Source: JBBCJM01 sp037190175
GTDB taxonomy: Bacteria; Pseudomonadota; Alphaproteobacteria; Rhodobacterales; Rhodobacteraceae
Length of the DNA: 38,982 bases
Assembly (NCBI GenBank): GCA_037190175.1
Contig: JBBCJM010000190.1
Span: 1-38,982, forward strand
Direction of reading: 5' to 3'
Shown piece after piece: positions 1 to 7,920 of this stretch (position 1 is the stretch's first letter; the number at the start of each line of letters is the position of its first letter). A program made the position numbers and the translations under genes. The notes beneath the pieces were generated by a model. The model was not told where the DNA came from, ran no database searches, and saw only the letters and a list, made by a program, of their open reading frames with translations.

Positions 1-1
1 G

Positions 2-1099
2 CCGCGCCCGGGGGGGCCGGCGGCCGCCCCCGCCGGCCGCCGCCGCAGCATGTCGGAAATCCGCGTCATGGGCGGCAAGCGTTCGGTCGCCATCGACCTG
101 CGCGACCCCGAGGGGATGCGGGTCTTCATGGATCTGGTGGCGAAATCCGACGTGGTCTGGTCGAACATGCGGGCCCGGTCGCTCGAGGGGCTGGGCGTGA
201 CCTTCGAGACGCTGAAGGCCGCCAATCCCCGCATCGTCTATGCCACGCTGACCGGCTTCGGCCATGGCGACGTGGTCTCGGGCGGGCCCTACGGCGATCT
301 GGCCGCCTTCGACATCATCGCGCAGGGCGTCTCGGGCCTTCAGATGCGCGGCGACAGCCAGGACGGCCGCCCGAACTACAACGGTCTGGCGGTGGGCGAC
401 CATTCCAGCGCGATGATGGCGGTGCTGGGCACGGTGCTGGCGCTGTTCCGCCGCACGAAGGACGGCGAGGCGCAGCGCGTCGACGTGGCGATGCATGATG
501 CCATGGTCAACCTCAACGAACTGCCGCTGGGGCTGGCCTCCTTCACCGGCCAGGCGCCGCCGCGCGGGCGGTCGGGCACCAGCGCCCCCTTCGGCGCGTT
601 CTGCACCCGCAACGGCTATGTCAACATCGGCGTCGGCGGCGACCCGATCTGGATCCGGTTCTGCAAGGCGATCGGGCAGCCGGAACTGGCCGCCCGGCCG
701 GACTATGCGACCTCGGTGCTGCGGGTGAAGAACGCGGCCGAGCTGGACCGGATCGTGGCGGACTGGACCGCGGGCCTGACCTCGGACGAGGTGGTGGCGG
801 CCTTGGCGCGCTATCAGATCCCCTGCGCGCCGATCCTCGACACGCTGGAGGTGCTGGACAGCGCGCAGGTCAAGGCGCGCAACATGGTGGTCACGGTGGA
901 CGACCCGGTGGCCGGCCCCCGCCGCTTCATCGGCAACCCCATCAAGATGTCGGGGGTGGACGATACCCGCGCCGATCCGGCGCCGGATTTCGCGCAGCAC
1001 ACCGCCGAGGTGCTGGGCGCCGTGCTGGGCCTGGACGAGCGCCGGCTGGCCGATCTGGCCGACCGCGGCGTGATCGCGCTGGGGCGCGCGGCGGGCTGA
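2..1099 (+). CDS. CaiB/BaiF family III CoA-transferase, 5' partial
   Basis: Family III CoA-transferases move CoA between carboxylic acids through an aspartyl-CoA intermediate. The frame is open to the left edge; the first ATG is at 50, but the protein from there begins at the family's KRSVAIDL block, which normally lies about 65 residues in. I therefore call it N-terminally incomplete, with roughly 55-60 residues missing. The Asp of LAVGDHSS (residue 117 counted from the ATG at 50) aligns with the catalytic Asp169 of formyl-CoA transferase. The C-terminal half (IPCAPILDTLEVL and IGNPIKMSG) is typical. The first 49 bases are an almost pure G/C stretch that encodes nothing like the expected N-terminus. 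The gene ends 114 bp before the first P450. Its likely role is CoA activation of a pathway acid, by inference from context. Confidence 0.88.
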   Translation, partial: PRPGGPAAAPAGRRRSMSEIRVMGGKRSVAIDLRDPEGMRVFMDLVAKSDVVWSNMRARSLEGLGVTFETLKAANPRIVYATLTGFGHGDVVSGGPYGDLAAFDIIAQGVSGLQMRGDSQDGRPNYNGLAVGDHSSAMMAVLGTVLALFRRTKDGEAQRVDVAMHDAMVNLNELPLGLASFTGQAPPRGRSGTSAPFGAFCTRNGYVNIGVGGDPIWIRFCKAIGQPELAARPDYATSVLRVKNAAELDRIVADWTAGLTSDEVVAALARYQIPCAPILDTLEVLDSAQVKARNMVVTVDDPVAGPRRFIGNPIKMSGVDDTRADPAPDFAQHTAEVLGAVLGLDERRLADLADRGVIALGRAAG

Positions 1100-1159
1100 C
1101 CGCCCGGGGGCCGCACCGCTGCTGCGACGCTTCACCGCAGCGCCGGCGCGCCGGTCGGC

Positions 1160-1196
1160 TTGACGAGATCATTCCCTATAGATAATACTCATTCTC
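1160..1196 (+). promoter_or_regulatory. Promoter with 26-bp region-A operator upstream of P450-1
   Basis: TTGACG at 1160-1165 and TAATAC at 1183-1188 are 17 bp apart. The region-A operator fills 1171-1196, with ATTCCC, GATAAT and ATTCTC starting 10 bp apart, so it covers the spacer, the -10 and the start region. The same arrangement, with exactly 5 nt between TTGACG and the operator, occurs before P450-2 and fbiC. A repressor bound here would block polymerase. The motif is seen in the sequence; repression is inferred. Confidence 0.7.
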
Positions 1197-1213
1197 AAGT
1201 AGGGAGGAAAGCC

Positions 1214-2452
1214 ATGAACGCCGCCGAACCGGCATCCCGAGGCGGATGCCCCCTGCATCTTCGCGACAGCGAGAACACCCTGCCCTTCGACCTTTACGCG
1301 GAGCTGCGCGCGGCGGGGCCGGTGATCTGGGACGACAGCATGAACGGCTGGCTGGTCACCTCGCTGGCCCACTGCCGCGAGGTGTTCCGCAACGACAACA
1401 CCCTGTTCCGCCACCCCGACGGCGACAGCGACGGCGACTATGCCCAGATGTCGCCCGGGCTGCGGCCGCTCAAGACGCTGAGCGGCGAGCCGCAGCGCAA
1501 GCTGCACAACTGGATGATGCGCGCCTTCACCCCGGCCGAGACCAGCGCGATGCGCGACGGGCTGATCCGCGACGTGATCCATGCCGCGCTGGACAATATC
1601 GAGGGCCGGACCGAGATCGACCTGGTGGGCGACTTCATCGACCTGATCCCGGTCCGCGTCGTCGCCGCGGTGCTGGACCTGCCGTGGCGCGACCGCGCCT
1701 TCATGGACAAGGCGCAGGGCAACCTGGCCATCGTGGCCGGCTTCTTCAACCGGCGCGGCGCGATGACCGAGGAGGTCTCGAAGAACGCCTTCCGCGCCAC
1801 CGAGGAACTGAAGGTCCAGCTGCGCCCGATCCTCGAGCAGCGCCGCGACAACCCGGGCGACGACCTGATCAGCAAGCTGTGGCGCGACGGGCCGGGCATC
1901 CTGGACAACTGGACAATCGAGGACACCTTCGTCAACGTGAACACCGTCTTCCTGGGCGGCTATGACACCACCTCGCTGGCCATCGCGAATGCGTTCTGGT
2001 TCATGCTCAGGCATCCGGAACTCAAGGACAGGTTCCTGTCCGGCGATCCCGATGTCCAGGGCCGCTACGTCGAGGAGGTGCTGCGCCTGCTGCCGCCGAT
2101 CCATTACCGCGCCCGCCGCGCCAACCAGGACACCGAGATCGCCGGCGTCCGGATCCGCAAGGACGAGCTGGTGTTCCCGCTGATCGGTGCGGCCAACCGC
2201 GACGAGGGGGTCTATGACTGCCCCGCCGAGATGTCGCTGGAACGGCGCAATCCGCGCGACCACATGACCTTCATCACCGGCCCGCGCAACTGCGTCGGCT
2301 CGGGGCTGGCGCGGATCGAGGTGCGCGAGGCGCTGAACCTGTTCTTGGGCCGCTATCCCGACGTGTCGCTGGACCGGTCGAAGCCCGCGCCCGATTATGT
2401 CGGGCTGACGACGCGGCGGTTCGAGCCGATGTTCGTCCGCCTGGTCCGCTGA
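1214..2452 (+). CDS. Cytochrome P450 (P450-1)
   Basis: A soluble bacterial-type class I P450 of 412 aa, a haem-thiolate monooxygenase fed by ferredoxin. The I-helix oxygen-activation motif GGYDTT has Asp251 and Thr252/253. The K-helix EEVLR motif gives ExxR. The haem loop is FITGPRNCVGSGLAR with the thiolate at Cys360, matching FxxGxxxCxG. I chose ATG 1214 because AGGGAGGA lies 6-7 nt upstream; an in-frame ATG at 1160 sits inside the promoter. There is no signal or membrane anchor. The ferredoxin gene starts 16 nt after the stop. A close paralogue lies at 13217, recognisable along its whole length including the unusual GPRxCxGSGLARIE haem loop. The substrate is unknown; co-regulation suggests hydroxylation of an imported acid. 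Confidence 0.93.
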   Translation: MNAAEPASRGGCPLHLRDSENTLPFDLYAELRAAGPVIWDDSMNGWLVTSLAHCREVFRNDNTLFRHPDGDSDGDYAQMSPGLRPLKTLSGEPQRKLHNWMMRAFTPAETSAMRDGLIRDVIHAALDNIEGRTEIDLVGDFIDLIPVRVVAAVLDLPWRDRAFMDKAQGNLAIVAGFFNRRGAMTEEVSKNAFRATEELKVQLRPILEQRRDNPGDDLISKLWRDGPGILDNWTIEDTFVNVNTVFLGGYDTTSLAIANAFWFMLRHPELKDRFLSGDPDVQGRYVEEVLRLLPPIHYRARRANQDTEIAGVRIRKDELVFPLIGAANRDEGVYDCPAEMSLERRNPRDHMTFITGPRNCVGSGLARIEVREALNLFLGRYPDVSLDRSKPAPDYVGLTTRRFEPMFVRLVR

Positions 2453-2468
2453 ACCGGGGGTCTTCATC

Positions 2469-2786
2469 ATGCGTCTCACCTTCATCGAACCCGACGGCAC
2501 CGCGCATGAGCGCGACGCCACCCCCGGCCAGAGCGTGATGGAGGTGGCGGTGGGGTCGGGCGTGCCCGGCATCCTGGGCGACTGCGGCGGCGCCTGCGCC
2601 TGCGCCACCTGCCATGTCTATGTCGAGCCGGAATGGGAGGGGCGCATCGTCCCGATCACCGACTTCGAATCCGACATGCTGGACATCGTGGACGAGCGGC
2701 GGCCGAACAGCCGGCTGGGCTGCCAGATCAGGCTGGGCCAGGAGCATGACGGGCTGGTCGTCCACCTGACCGCCGCGCTGCTCTGA
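2469..2786 (+). CDS. [2Fe-2S] ferredoxin, adrenodoxin/putidaredoxin type
   Basis: A 105-aa plant/vertebrate-fold ferredoxin that carries electrons to P450. The ligands are Cys39, Cys45, Cys48 (C-x5-C-x2-C within DCGGACACATCHVY) and Cys85 in SRLGCQI, the adrenodoxin-type arrangement. An extra Cys43 lies inside the loop. It follows P450-1 by 16 nt with a GGGGG ribosome site and ends before a strong terminator, so the two genes form one operon. It probably serves both P450s, since P450-2 has no ferredoxin beside it. No ferredoxin reductase is present in the window, so one must come from elsewhere. Confidence 0.93.
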   Translation: MRLTFIEPDGTAHERDATPGQSVMEVAVGSGVPGILGDCGGACACATCHVYVEPEWEGRIVPITDFESDMLDIVDERRPNSRLGCQIRLGQEHDGLVVHLTAALL

Positions 2787-2802
2787 GCCTGCCGCCCATG
2801 GA

Positions 2803-2832
2803 AAACGCCGCCGCATCGCTGCGGCGGCGTTT
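2803..2832. terminator. Bidirectional intrinsic terminator between ferredoxin and tctC-1
   Basis: A perfect 13-bp stem (2803-2815 with 2820-2832, loop TCGC) is flanked by AAAA on the left and TTT on the right. It therefore reads as a rho-independent terminator on both strands, between convergent genes that stop at 2786 and 2848. Confidence 0.8.
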
Positions 2833-2847
2833 CGCTGTGGTTGAACC

Positions 2848-3822
2848 TTACTGGGCCGTGATGCCCGCCGCCTCGATGACGGCCGGCCAGGTCGCCAGTT
2901 CCTCGGCCAGCAGCGCCTTCATGTCGTCATAGCCCAGATAGGCCGGGGTGGCGCCGAGGTTGCTCAGCTGCTCCTGCACCGCCGGGTCCGCCATCGCCTC
3001 GGCCATCGCGGCCTCGAACCTGCGCAGCACTTCCTCGGGCGTGCCGGCCTTGAAGCCGAGCCCCAGCCAGAGCGCGGCGTTGAAGTCCGCGACCCCCAGC
3101 TCCTGCACGGTCGGCACGTCGGGCAGTTGCGCCACCCGCACGTCGGAGGTCACCGCGATCGGCGTCAGGTTGCCCGAGGTGACATGCGCGATCACGCCGG
3201 CGATGTTGTCGATGCCGATGTCCAGCTCGCCCGACAGCACGCCGGCGATCGATTCGGGGTTGGTCTTGTAGTTGATGGTGTTGACCTCGATCCCCAGCGC
3301 CGAGGCCAGCATGTGCTGGCCCAGGTGGCAAACCGTGCCATAGCCCGCCATGCCGAAGTTGATCCCGCCGGGATTGGCCTTGGCCATCGCCACCAGGTCG
3401 TCCAGCGACTTGATCGGGCCGTCGTTGTGCACGTAGATCACGCAGGGCGAGATGGTCATCCGCCCGACGGTGATGATGTCGTTGGCCGGATCGTAGTTCG
3501 GCAGCTTGTTGATCGCCGGCCCCAGCACCTGGATGGTGTTGCTGGACAGCATGAAGGTATAGCCGTCGGCGGGCAGGTTGGTCGTCGCCTCGACCGAGAC
3601 CGAGCCCGCCGCCCCGCCGGGCTTGGGCAGCATGGTGATCGGCTGGCCGAGGATCTTCGCGATCGGCTCCACCACGACGCGCGAGATCACTTCCGAGGTC
3701 CCGCCGGGGTTACCGGAATAGTTGAACTCGATGGGCTTGGTCGGCCAGTCCTGCGCCAGCGCCGACGTGCCCATCGGCAGCGCCAGCAGCAGGATCGCCG
3801 CTGCGGTTCCGGGCAACTTCAT
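2848..3822 (-). CDS. tctC: TctC-family periplasmic receptor (tctC-1)
   Basis: A 324-aa substrate-binding protein of a tripartite tricarboxylate transporter (Bug/TctC family). It captures carboxylates in the periplasm for the TctAB permease. The signal peptide is MKLPGTAAAILLLALPMGTSALA followed by QDWPTKPI, the usual start of the mature Bug domain. The family block YNPGGTSE-like NYSGNPGGTSE and the TNLPADGYTFMLSS segment are visible. I chose ATG 3822 because GGGAGGAAA precedes it; an in-frame ATG at 3864 would precede the signal peptide. It lies downstream of tctBA but is separated by a terminator and has its own operator-promoter. The ligand is not predictable; Bug proteins bind many di- and tricarboxylic or aromatic acids. 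Confidence 0.92.
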   Translation of the reverse strand: MKLPGTAAAILLLALPMGTSALAQDWPTKPIEFNYSGNPGGTSEVISRVVVEPIAKILGQPITMLPKPGGAAGSVSVEATTNLPADGYTFMLSSNTIQVLGPAINKLPNYDPANDIITVGRMTISPCVIYVHNDGPIKSLDDLVAMAKANPGGINFGMAGYGTVCHLGQHMLASALGIEVNTINYKTNPESIAGVLSGELDIGIDNIAGVIAHVTSGNLTPIAVTSDVRVAQLPDVPTVQELGVADFNAALWLGLGFKAGTPEEVLRRFEAAMAEAMADPAVQEQLSNLGATPAYLGYDDMKALLAEELATWPAVIEAAGITAQ

Positions 3823-3969
3823 TCGATTTCCTCCCTCAGCATCGTTGGTTTCTGGAAGTGCCATCCGGGCCGGACCCGGCCTGCCCCCACGGTTTTCTTC
3901 CCGAAACCGCGCGGGACGCCGGCCTGTCGCCCGAGACCTTTTTTCGCGGCCGAAACCGGCCTGTTATTA

Positions 3970-4005
3970 GAGAAAGATAATTCGCTATAGGGAACTATGA
4001 GTCAA
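3970..4005 (-). promoter_or_regulatory. Promoter with region-A operator upstream of tctC-1
   Basis: On the minus strand TTGACT (4005-4000) is 17 bp from AATTAT (3982-3977). The operator covers 3995-3970: GTTCCC, GCGAAT and TTTCTC with starts 10 bp apart. It overlaps spacer and -10. Confidence 0.62.
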
Positions 4006-4035
4006 CGCCAATCTTTCTTCGACCCTGAAATTAAG

Positions 4036-4068
4036 GGGCCGGGCAGGGGTCCTGTCCCTGCCCGGCCC
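4036..4068 (-). terminator. Intrinsic terminator after tctA
   Basis: A 13-bp perfect stem (4036-4048 with 4056-4068, 7-nt loop) is followed on the minus strand by CTTAATTT. It lies 25 bp beyond the tctA stop and separates tctBA from tctC-1. Confidence 0.8.
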
Positions 4069-4093
4069 GAAGCGCCGCCGCTGCGGCGCGGGC

Positions 4094-5605
4094 TCAATCG
4101 TCCTCGACGAAGGCCACCTCCCGCTCCCTGCGGATCCGGGGGATGGCGATCATCGCCAGCAGCAGCACCGAGGCCGCCAGGAAGGTCGCGCTGATCGGCT
4201 GGGTGAAGAACACGCTGGCATCCCCGCGCGAGATCTGCAGCGAGCGGCGGAAGTTCTCTTCCATCATCGGGCCCAGGATCATGCCCAGCACCAGCGGCGC
4301 CGGCTCGCATTTCAGCTTGGCCATGACATAGCCCAAAAGCCCCAGCCCGGCGGTCAGATAGACCCCGAAGGCGCTGTGGCTGATGCTGTAGACCCCGATG
4401 CAGCAGAACAGGATGATGCAGGGGAACATCAGCTGATAGGGAATGCGCAGCAGCGACACCCAGAGCCCGATCAGCGGCAGGTTGATGATCACCAGCATCA
4501 GGTTGCCGACCCACATGCTCATGATCAGCCCCCAGGCCAGGGGCGCCTGCTGCGTCATGAAGTTCGGGCCGGGCGCGATGCCCTGGATCATCAGCGCGCC
4601 GATCATGATCCCCATGATGGCGTTCGAGGGCAGCCCCAGCGCCAGCATCGGGATGAACGAGGTCTGCGCCCCGGCGTTGTTGGCGGCCTCGGGGCCGGCG
4701 ACGCCCTCGATGGCGCCCTTGCCGAATCGCTGCGGTTCCCCGGAAAGCTTCTTCTCCACCGCGTAGGAGGCGAAGGAGCTGAGCATCGCCCCGCCGCCCG
4801 GCAGGATGCCCAGGAGCGAGCCGATCACGCTGCCGCGCGCCATCGCCGGGCTCGAGTCGCGCAGTTCCTGCCGGCTGGGCCACAGGCTGTCGATCTTGCC
4901 GACGCTGACCGCCCGGCCGGCGCGGCGCTCGGCCAGGTTGCGCAGGATCTCGGTGATGCCGAACAGGCCCACCGCCACGGCAACGAAATCCAGCCCCTCG
5001 TAAAGCTTGTTGAACCCCAGCGTGAAGCGCATCACTCCGGTGGCCACGTCGGTTCCGATCAGCCCCAGCAGGATGCCGAACAGGATCATCCCGATGGATT
5101 TCACCAGCGACCCCCGCCCCAGCATGGTCGAGCCGATCAGCCCGAACACCATCACCGAGAAATAGTCCGGCGCGCGGAACGAGATCGCGAAGTCCGACAG
5201 CGGCTTGGAGAACAGCATGATTACCAGCAGCGACACCGACCCGCCCAGCAGCGAGGCGATGGCCGAGACCGCCAGCGCCGCGCCCGCCCGCCCGTTCCGG
5301 GCCATCTGGTGCCCGTCGATGCAGGTCACGGCCGAGGAGGTCTCGCCCGGCATGTTGACCAGGATCGCGGTCGTGGAGCCGCCGTACTGGGCGCCGTAAT
5401 AGATGCCGGCCAGCAGGATCACCGCCGCCTCGGGCGGCGAATAGAAGGTGATCGGCAGCAGCATCGCCATGGTCGCCAGCGGGCCGATGCCGGGAAGCAC
5501 GCCGATCAGCGTGCCCACCAGCACGCCGACGAAGGCCATCAGCAGGTTGTAGGGGACCAGGGCGACCGTCAGGCCCAGCCAGGCATTGTCAAGCAGCGAG
5601 GACAT
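4094..5605 (-). CDS. tctA: TctA-family permease, large membrane subunit
   Basis: A 503-aa integral membrane subunit of a tripartite tricarboxylate transporter. It forms the secondary-transport channel in the inner membrane. The TctA signature GVLPGIGPLATMAMLLP lies near residues 37-53, and the second symmetric block NAGAQTSFIPMLALGLPSNA is in the middle. About a dozen hydrophobic segments are visible along the length. Length is normal for the family. ATG 5605 follows the tctB stop by one base (TGACATG), so the two are translationally coupled. The gene ends near a strong terminator. Two TctC receptors in the window could dock to this single permease. Confidence 0.94.
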   Translation of the reverse strand: MSSLLDNAWLGLTVALVPYNLLMAFVGVLVGTLIGVLPGIGPLATMAMLLPITFYSPPEAAVILLAGIYYGAQYGGSTTAILVNMPGETSSAVTCIDGHQMARNGRAGAALAVSAIASLLGGSVSLLVIMLFSKPLSDFAISFRAPDYFSVMVFGLIGSTMLGRGSLVKSIGMILFGILLGLIGTDVATGVMRFTLGFNKLYEGLDFVAVAVGLFGITEILRNLAERRAGRAVSVGKIDSLWPSRQELRDSSPAMARGSVIGSLLGILPGGGAMLSSFASYAVEKKLSGEPQRFGKGAIEGVAGPEAANNAGAQTSFIPMLALGLPSNAIMGIMIGALMIQGIAPGPNFMTQQAPLAWGLIMSMWVGNLMLVIINLPLIGLWVSLLRIPYQLMFPCIILFCCIGVYSISHSAFGVYLTAGLGLLGYVMAKLKCEPAPLVLGMILGPMMEENFRRSLQISRGDASVFFTQPISATFLAASVLLLAMIAIPRIRREREVAFVEDD

Positions 5606-5606
5606 G

Positions 5607-6065
5607 TCAGCGAAGCTCCGGCCAGAGGGGGAAGGGAAGGCCGAGAAGCGTCACGAACAGCACCGCGCTGCAGGCGACCACCACCGCGGCGACGGCGAGC
5701 ATCGGGATCCAGCGCACATGGGGCGCCGCCAGCGCGGCGGCGGCCATGGTCGCGATTCCGCTGACCACCAGCCCCATCCCGTAGGACATCGACAACCCGA
5801 ACAGCACGAGCGAGCCGGTCACCATGACGATGCCCCGCACGCCCCAGGGCCCGAGGGAACCGCCCCGGGTGGCCAGCCCCTTGACCAGCAGATAGAGGCC
5901 CAGCATCCCGAGCCCGACCGCGATCCAGTGCGGGAAGAAGCCGGGGCCGATCCGCGCCATCGTGCCGCTTTCCAGCCCGTAGCCGCCCCAGATGAAGAAG
6001 GCAGAAATGCATAAGAACAGGACGCCCGTCCAGAAATCTTCCGGGTTGTAAGCCCTGTTGGGCAT
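5607..6065 (-). CDS. tctB: TctB-family small membrane subunit
   Basis: A 152-aa small subunit of the tripartite tricarboxylate transporter, predicted to span the inner membrane four times: segments around residues 13-28, 43-58, 72-90 and a double C-terminal stretch. It stabilises or assists TctA. I chose ATG 6065, which has a strong GAGGAGGAGC site. The upstream in-frame ATG at 6209 would add a 48-residue non-hydrophobic leader rich in Pro, Ala and Arg, with no family counterpart. It is the first gene of the tctBA operon, with a leader of about 150 nt between the predicted start of transcription and ATG. Confidence 0.88.
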   Translation of the reverse strand: MPNRAYNPEDFWTGVLFLCISAFFIWGGYGLESGTMARIGPGFFPHWIAVGLGMLGLYLLVKGLATRGGSLGPWGVRGIVMVTGSLVLFGLSMSYGMGLVVSGIATMAAAALAAPHVRWIPMLAVAAVVVACSAVLFVTLLGLPFPLWPELR

Positions 6066-6197
6066 GTGCTCCTCCTCACCATCAATTGCCGCTGTCGCGG
6101 TCTGCGGGGCCTTGCGCGCGCCGTGGCGGGCGACCCCGGTCATCGGCGCTCCGGCGGGCGGAACGCCGCGCCCGCCGGATCCCGGGCGCAGCCAATA

Positions 6198-6252
6198 GAG
6201 AATTGTCATTCCCCCCAGAGAATTTCATACCGCCCCATCGGGTGCGGGTCAA
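6198..6252 (-). promoter_or_regulatory. Promoter with region-A operator upstream of tctBA
   Basis: On the minus strand TTGACC (6252-6247) and TATGAA (6229-6224) are 17 bp apart. The operator follows directly at 6223-6198 with ATTCTC, GGGAAT and ATTCTC on the 10-bp period. Here the operator lies just downstream of the -10, unlike the P450 promoters. The promoter begins about 30 bp after the stop of the NTF2-fold gene at 6280. Confidence 0.65.
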
Positions 6253-6279
6253 GCGTGGACAGCCCTGCGGCGCCGCCGC

Positions 6280-6804
6280 TCAGCGCCTGTGCACCAGAAG
6301 CCCGGTTTCCCCGATCACCGACTCCGCCTCGGGATGGCCCAGCCCGCGGAAGAAGATCTCGCTGATCAGCCACAGTCCGTCGGTCCGCACCAGCCGCACC
6401 CGCACCACGCGGCAGGTCAGCAGCATGAACTGGTCTTCGTTCTTGAACGGCACCGCGAGATGGCCCACCGCCGTGGCGCGGTCGCCATCGACCTCGATGA
6501 TCAGGTCGGCGAAGAGATGCTGCTCGCGCCCCACCATCCACTGGTGATGCGGACCGCTGATCGAGGCCATCGCCTCGTCCCGGCCCCGCACGATCACATC
6601 CCTGGACACGCCCCCCTGCGGCAGACGGGTGCCGCCGCTGCGGTCCCACACGCAATCCTCGGTCAGGGTCTGCACGAAATCGTCGAAATGGCCCAGGTCG
6701 GCATTGTAGCCGTAGCGGTGGATCACGTCGCGGATGGCGTCCTTGTCCTCCAGCACCTGTACCCTGCGGGCCAGCGCCTCCAGACCCTCGGCTGTGTCAA
6801 GCAT
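6280..6804 (-). CDS. SnoaL/NTF2-fold protein 1 (putative dehydratase or isomerase)
   Basis: A 174-aa cone-shaped NTF2-fold (SnoaL_4-like) protein. Tyr31-x4-Asp36 in RYGYNAD and His96 in QHLFADLIIEVDGD occupy the positions of the Tyr-Asp-His set of bile-acid 7alpha-dehydratase BaiE (Y30, D35, H83). That makes a dehydratase or isomerase plausible, though many NTF2-fold proteins are non-enzymatic. I chose ATG 6804 because AAGGGAGAAA precedes it; the longer frame to 6948 runs through the operator. It is a near-duplicate of the next gene, about two-thirds identical by eye, with the shared block LTEDCVWDR.GGTRLP. Confidence 0.8.
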   Translation of the reverse strand: MLDTAEGLEALARRVQVLEDKDAIRDVIHRYGYNADLGHFDDFVQTLTEDCVWDRSGGTRLPQGGVSRDVIVRGRDEAMASISGPHHQWMVGREQHLFADLIIEVDGDRATAVGHLAVPFKNEDQFMLLTCRVVRVRLVRTDGLWLISEIFFRGLGHPEAESVIGETGLLVHRR

Positions 6805-6920
6805 TGATTTCTCCCTTGCGGCGTCTACGGTGACTGCGGTCGATGCGCGCTGCGGGGAGGGTGGCGGTCGCGCAGGGGCCGCGTCGACGCCCCGCAGCGC
6901 AGATCCACGGATCTTCCTTA

Positions 6921-6955
6921 GAGAATTTCTATTCGCTATCAGGAACACAAGTCAA
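6921..6955 (-). promoter_or_regulatory. Promoter with region-A operator upstream of NTF2-fold gene 1
   Basis: TTGACT (6955-6950) is followed 16-17 bp later by AATAGA/ATAGAA. The operator spans 6946-6921: GTTCCT, GCGAAT, ATTCTC. It sits in the 323-bp gap 6805-7127, which otherwise holds only the hairpin at 7094-7118. Confidence 0.6.
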
Positions 6956-7093
6956 GGCCGCAGGGGGCGGAAGGGCATCACGGCGCGACCTGCCGGCGCC
7001 GCGAAGTGTCTTCTGGAAGGGGGAAGGCGGCGGCTGTCTTGCGAGGCCGGCCGTAGGGCAGGACGCTCGCCCCGCAGCGGCCGGGGATCCTTG

Positions 7094-7118
7094 CTCCGGC
7101 CGGGACGCCCGGCCGGAG
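7094..7118 (-). terminator. GC-rich hairpin after NTF2-fold gene 2
   Basis: An 11-bp perfect stem (7094-7104 with 7108-7118, loop ACG) lies 10 bp beyond the stop at 7128 on the minus strand. No U-run follows, so it may end or stabilise the transcript rather than be a classic terminator. Confidence 0.45.
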
Positions 7119-7127
7119 CGGCGCCGA

Positions 7128-7655
7128 TCAGGCCCGATGCGCCAGCAGGCCGGTTTCCGAGATCACCGCGTCGGCCGTGGGGTGGCCCAGCCCGCGGAAG
7201 AAGATCTCGCGGATCAGCCAGCGGCCTTCGCTGCGCACCAGCCGCACCCGCACCGTGCGGCAGGTCATCAGGCCGAAGCCTTCCTCGTCGTTGTAGCGCG
7301 GCACCGCAAGATGCCCGATGGCGGTCGCTGCGTCGCCCTCGACCTTGATGATGAGGTCGGCGAACAGGTGCTGGACCCGCCCGGCGAGCCAGGCATGGGC
7401 CGGGCCGGTGATCGACTCCATCGCCTCGCCCTTGCCGCGGCAGATCACGTCCTTCGACCGTCCGCCGTCGGGCAGGCGGGTGCCCCCGGTGCGGTCCCAG
7501 ACGCAATCCTCGGTCAGGGTGTCCACGAAGTCGTCGTAATGCGCCAGATCGGCGGTCATGCCGTATCTGTAGATGACGTCGCGAATGGCCTCCTTGTCCT
7601 CCAGGACCTGAATCCTTCTGGCCAGCGCCTCGAGATTGTCCACCTTGTCCAGCAT
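7128..7655 (-). CDS. SnoaL/NTF2-fold protein 2 (paralogue of 1)
   Basis: A 175-aa NTF2-fold protein, a tandem paralogue of the gene at 6280. The putative catalytic set is again Tyr31, Asp36 (RYGMTAD) and His96 (QHLFADLIIKVEGD). The aligned cores differ mainly in the middle loop (ARGREQ versus AGRVQ region) and around residues 116-122. I chose ATG 7655, preceded by GGGGAGGAA. It has its own operator-promoter and is separated from gene 1 by 323 bp, so the copies are independently transcribed. A heteromer with gene 1 or a related dehydratase step on a different intermediate are both possible. Confidence 0.8.
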   Translation of the reverse strand: MLDKVDNLEALARRIQVLEDKEAIRDVIYRYGMTADLAHYDDFVDTLTEDCVWDRTGGTRLPDGGRSKDVICRGKGEAMESITGPAHAWLAGRVQHLFADLIIKVEGDAATAIGHLAVPRYNDEEGFGLMTCRTVRVRLVRSEGRWLIREIFFRGLGHPTADAVISETGLLAHRA

Positions 7656-7729
7656 CGAATGTTCCTCCCCGGAATATCGCCCGCAGGCGGAGGCACCGCC
7701 GACAACGGGCAAGGACTTGATCTTCACTC

Positions 7730-7765
7730 AAGAATGAGCATTCGCCAACGGAAACATGGAGTCAA
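7730..7765 (-). promoter_or_regulatory. Promoter with region-A operator upstream of NTF2-fold gene 2
   Basis: TTGACT (7765-7760) lies 17 bp from AATGCT (7742-7737). The operator spans 7755-7730: GTTTCC, GCGAAT, ATTCTT. It shares the 265-bp divergent gap with the element at 7823-7863. Confidence 0.6.
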
Positions 7766-7822
7766 GCTCATGTTTGCCCCACCCGGCCCCGCGGCCCATC
7801 CGGCCACCCCGGCGCCGGGAGC

Positions 7823-7863
7823 TTGACTCGAAAGATCGTTTGATATTGAGAATAATTGCTTCC
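7823..7863 (+). promoter_or_regulatory. Promoter with degenerate region-A operator upstream of NTF2-fold gene 3
   Basis: TTGACT at 7823-7828 precedes an A/T-rich stretch that matches the operator weakly at 7838-7863 (about half of 26 positions, best in the central GATATTGAGAAT-like part). The -10 is unclear. This is the weakest of the 13 copies. Confidence 0.4.
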
Positions 7864-7920
7864 CCGGACGAAGGACGCTGCGAAGCCCGCCAGGGGAAAG
7901 CCGACACCAGGGAGGATGCT

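Noticed and set aside
1169..2608. Long open frame of 479 codons on the minus strand opposite P450-1
   Set aside because: It mirrors P450-1 codons, has no ribosome site and is rich in Gln/Arg/His/Gly in the way antisense frames of GC-rich genes are. Similar long antisense frames lie opposite fbiC, tctA and the acyl-CoA ligase and were rejected for the same reason.
4002..4883. Minus-strand frame of 293 codons and plus-strand frames over tctA and tctC
   Set aside because: They overlap tctA motifs in other frames and run through the terminator at 4036-4068.
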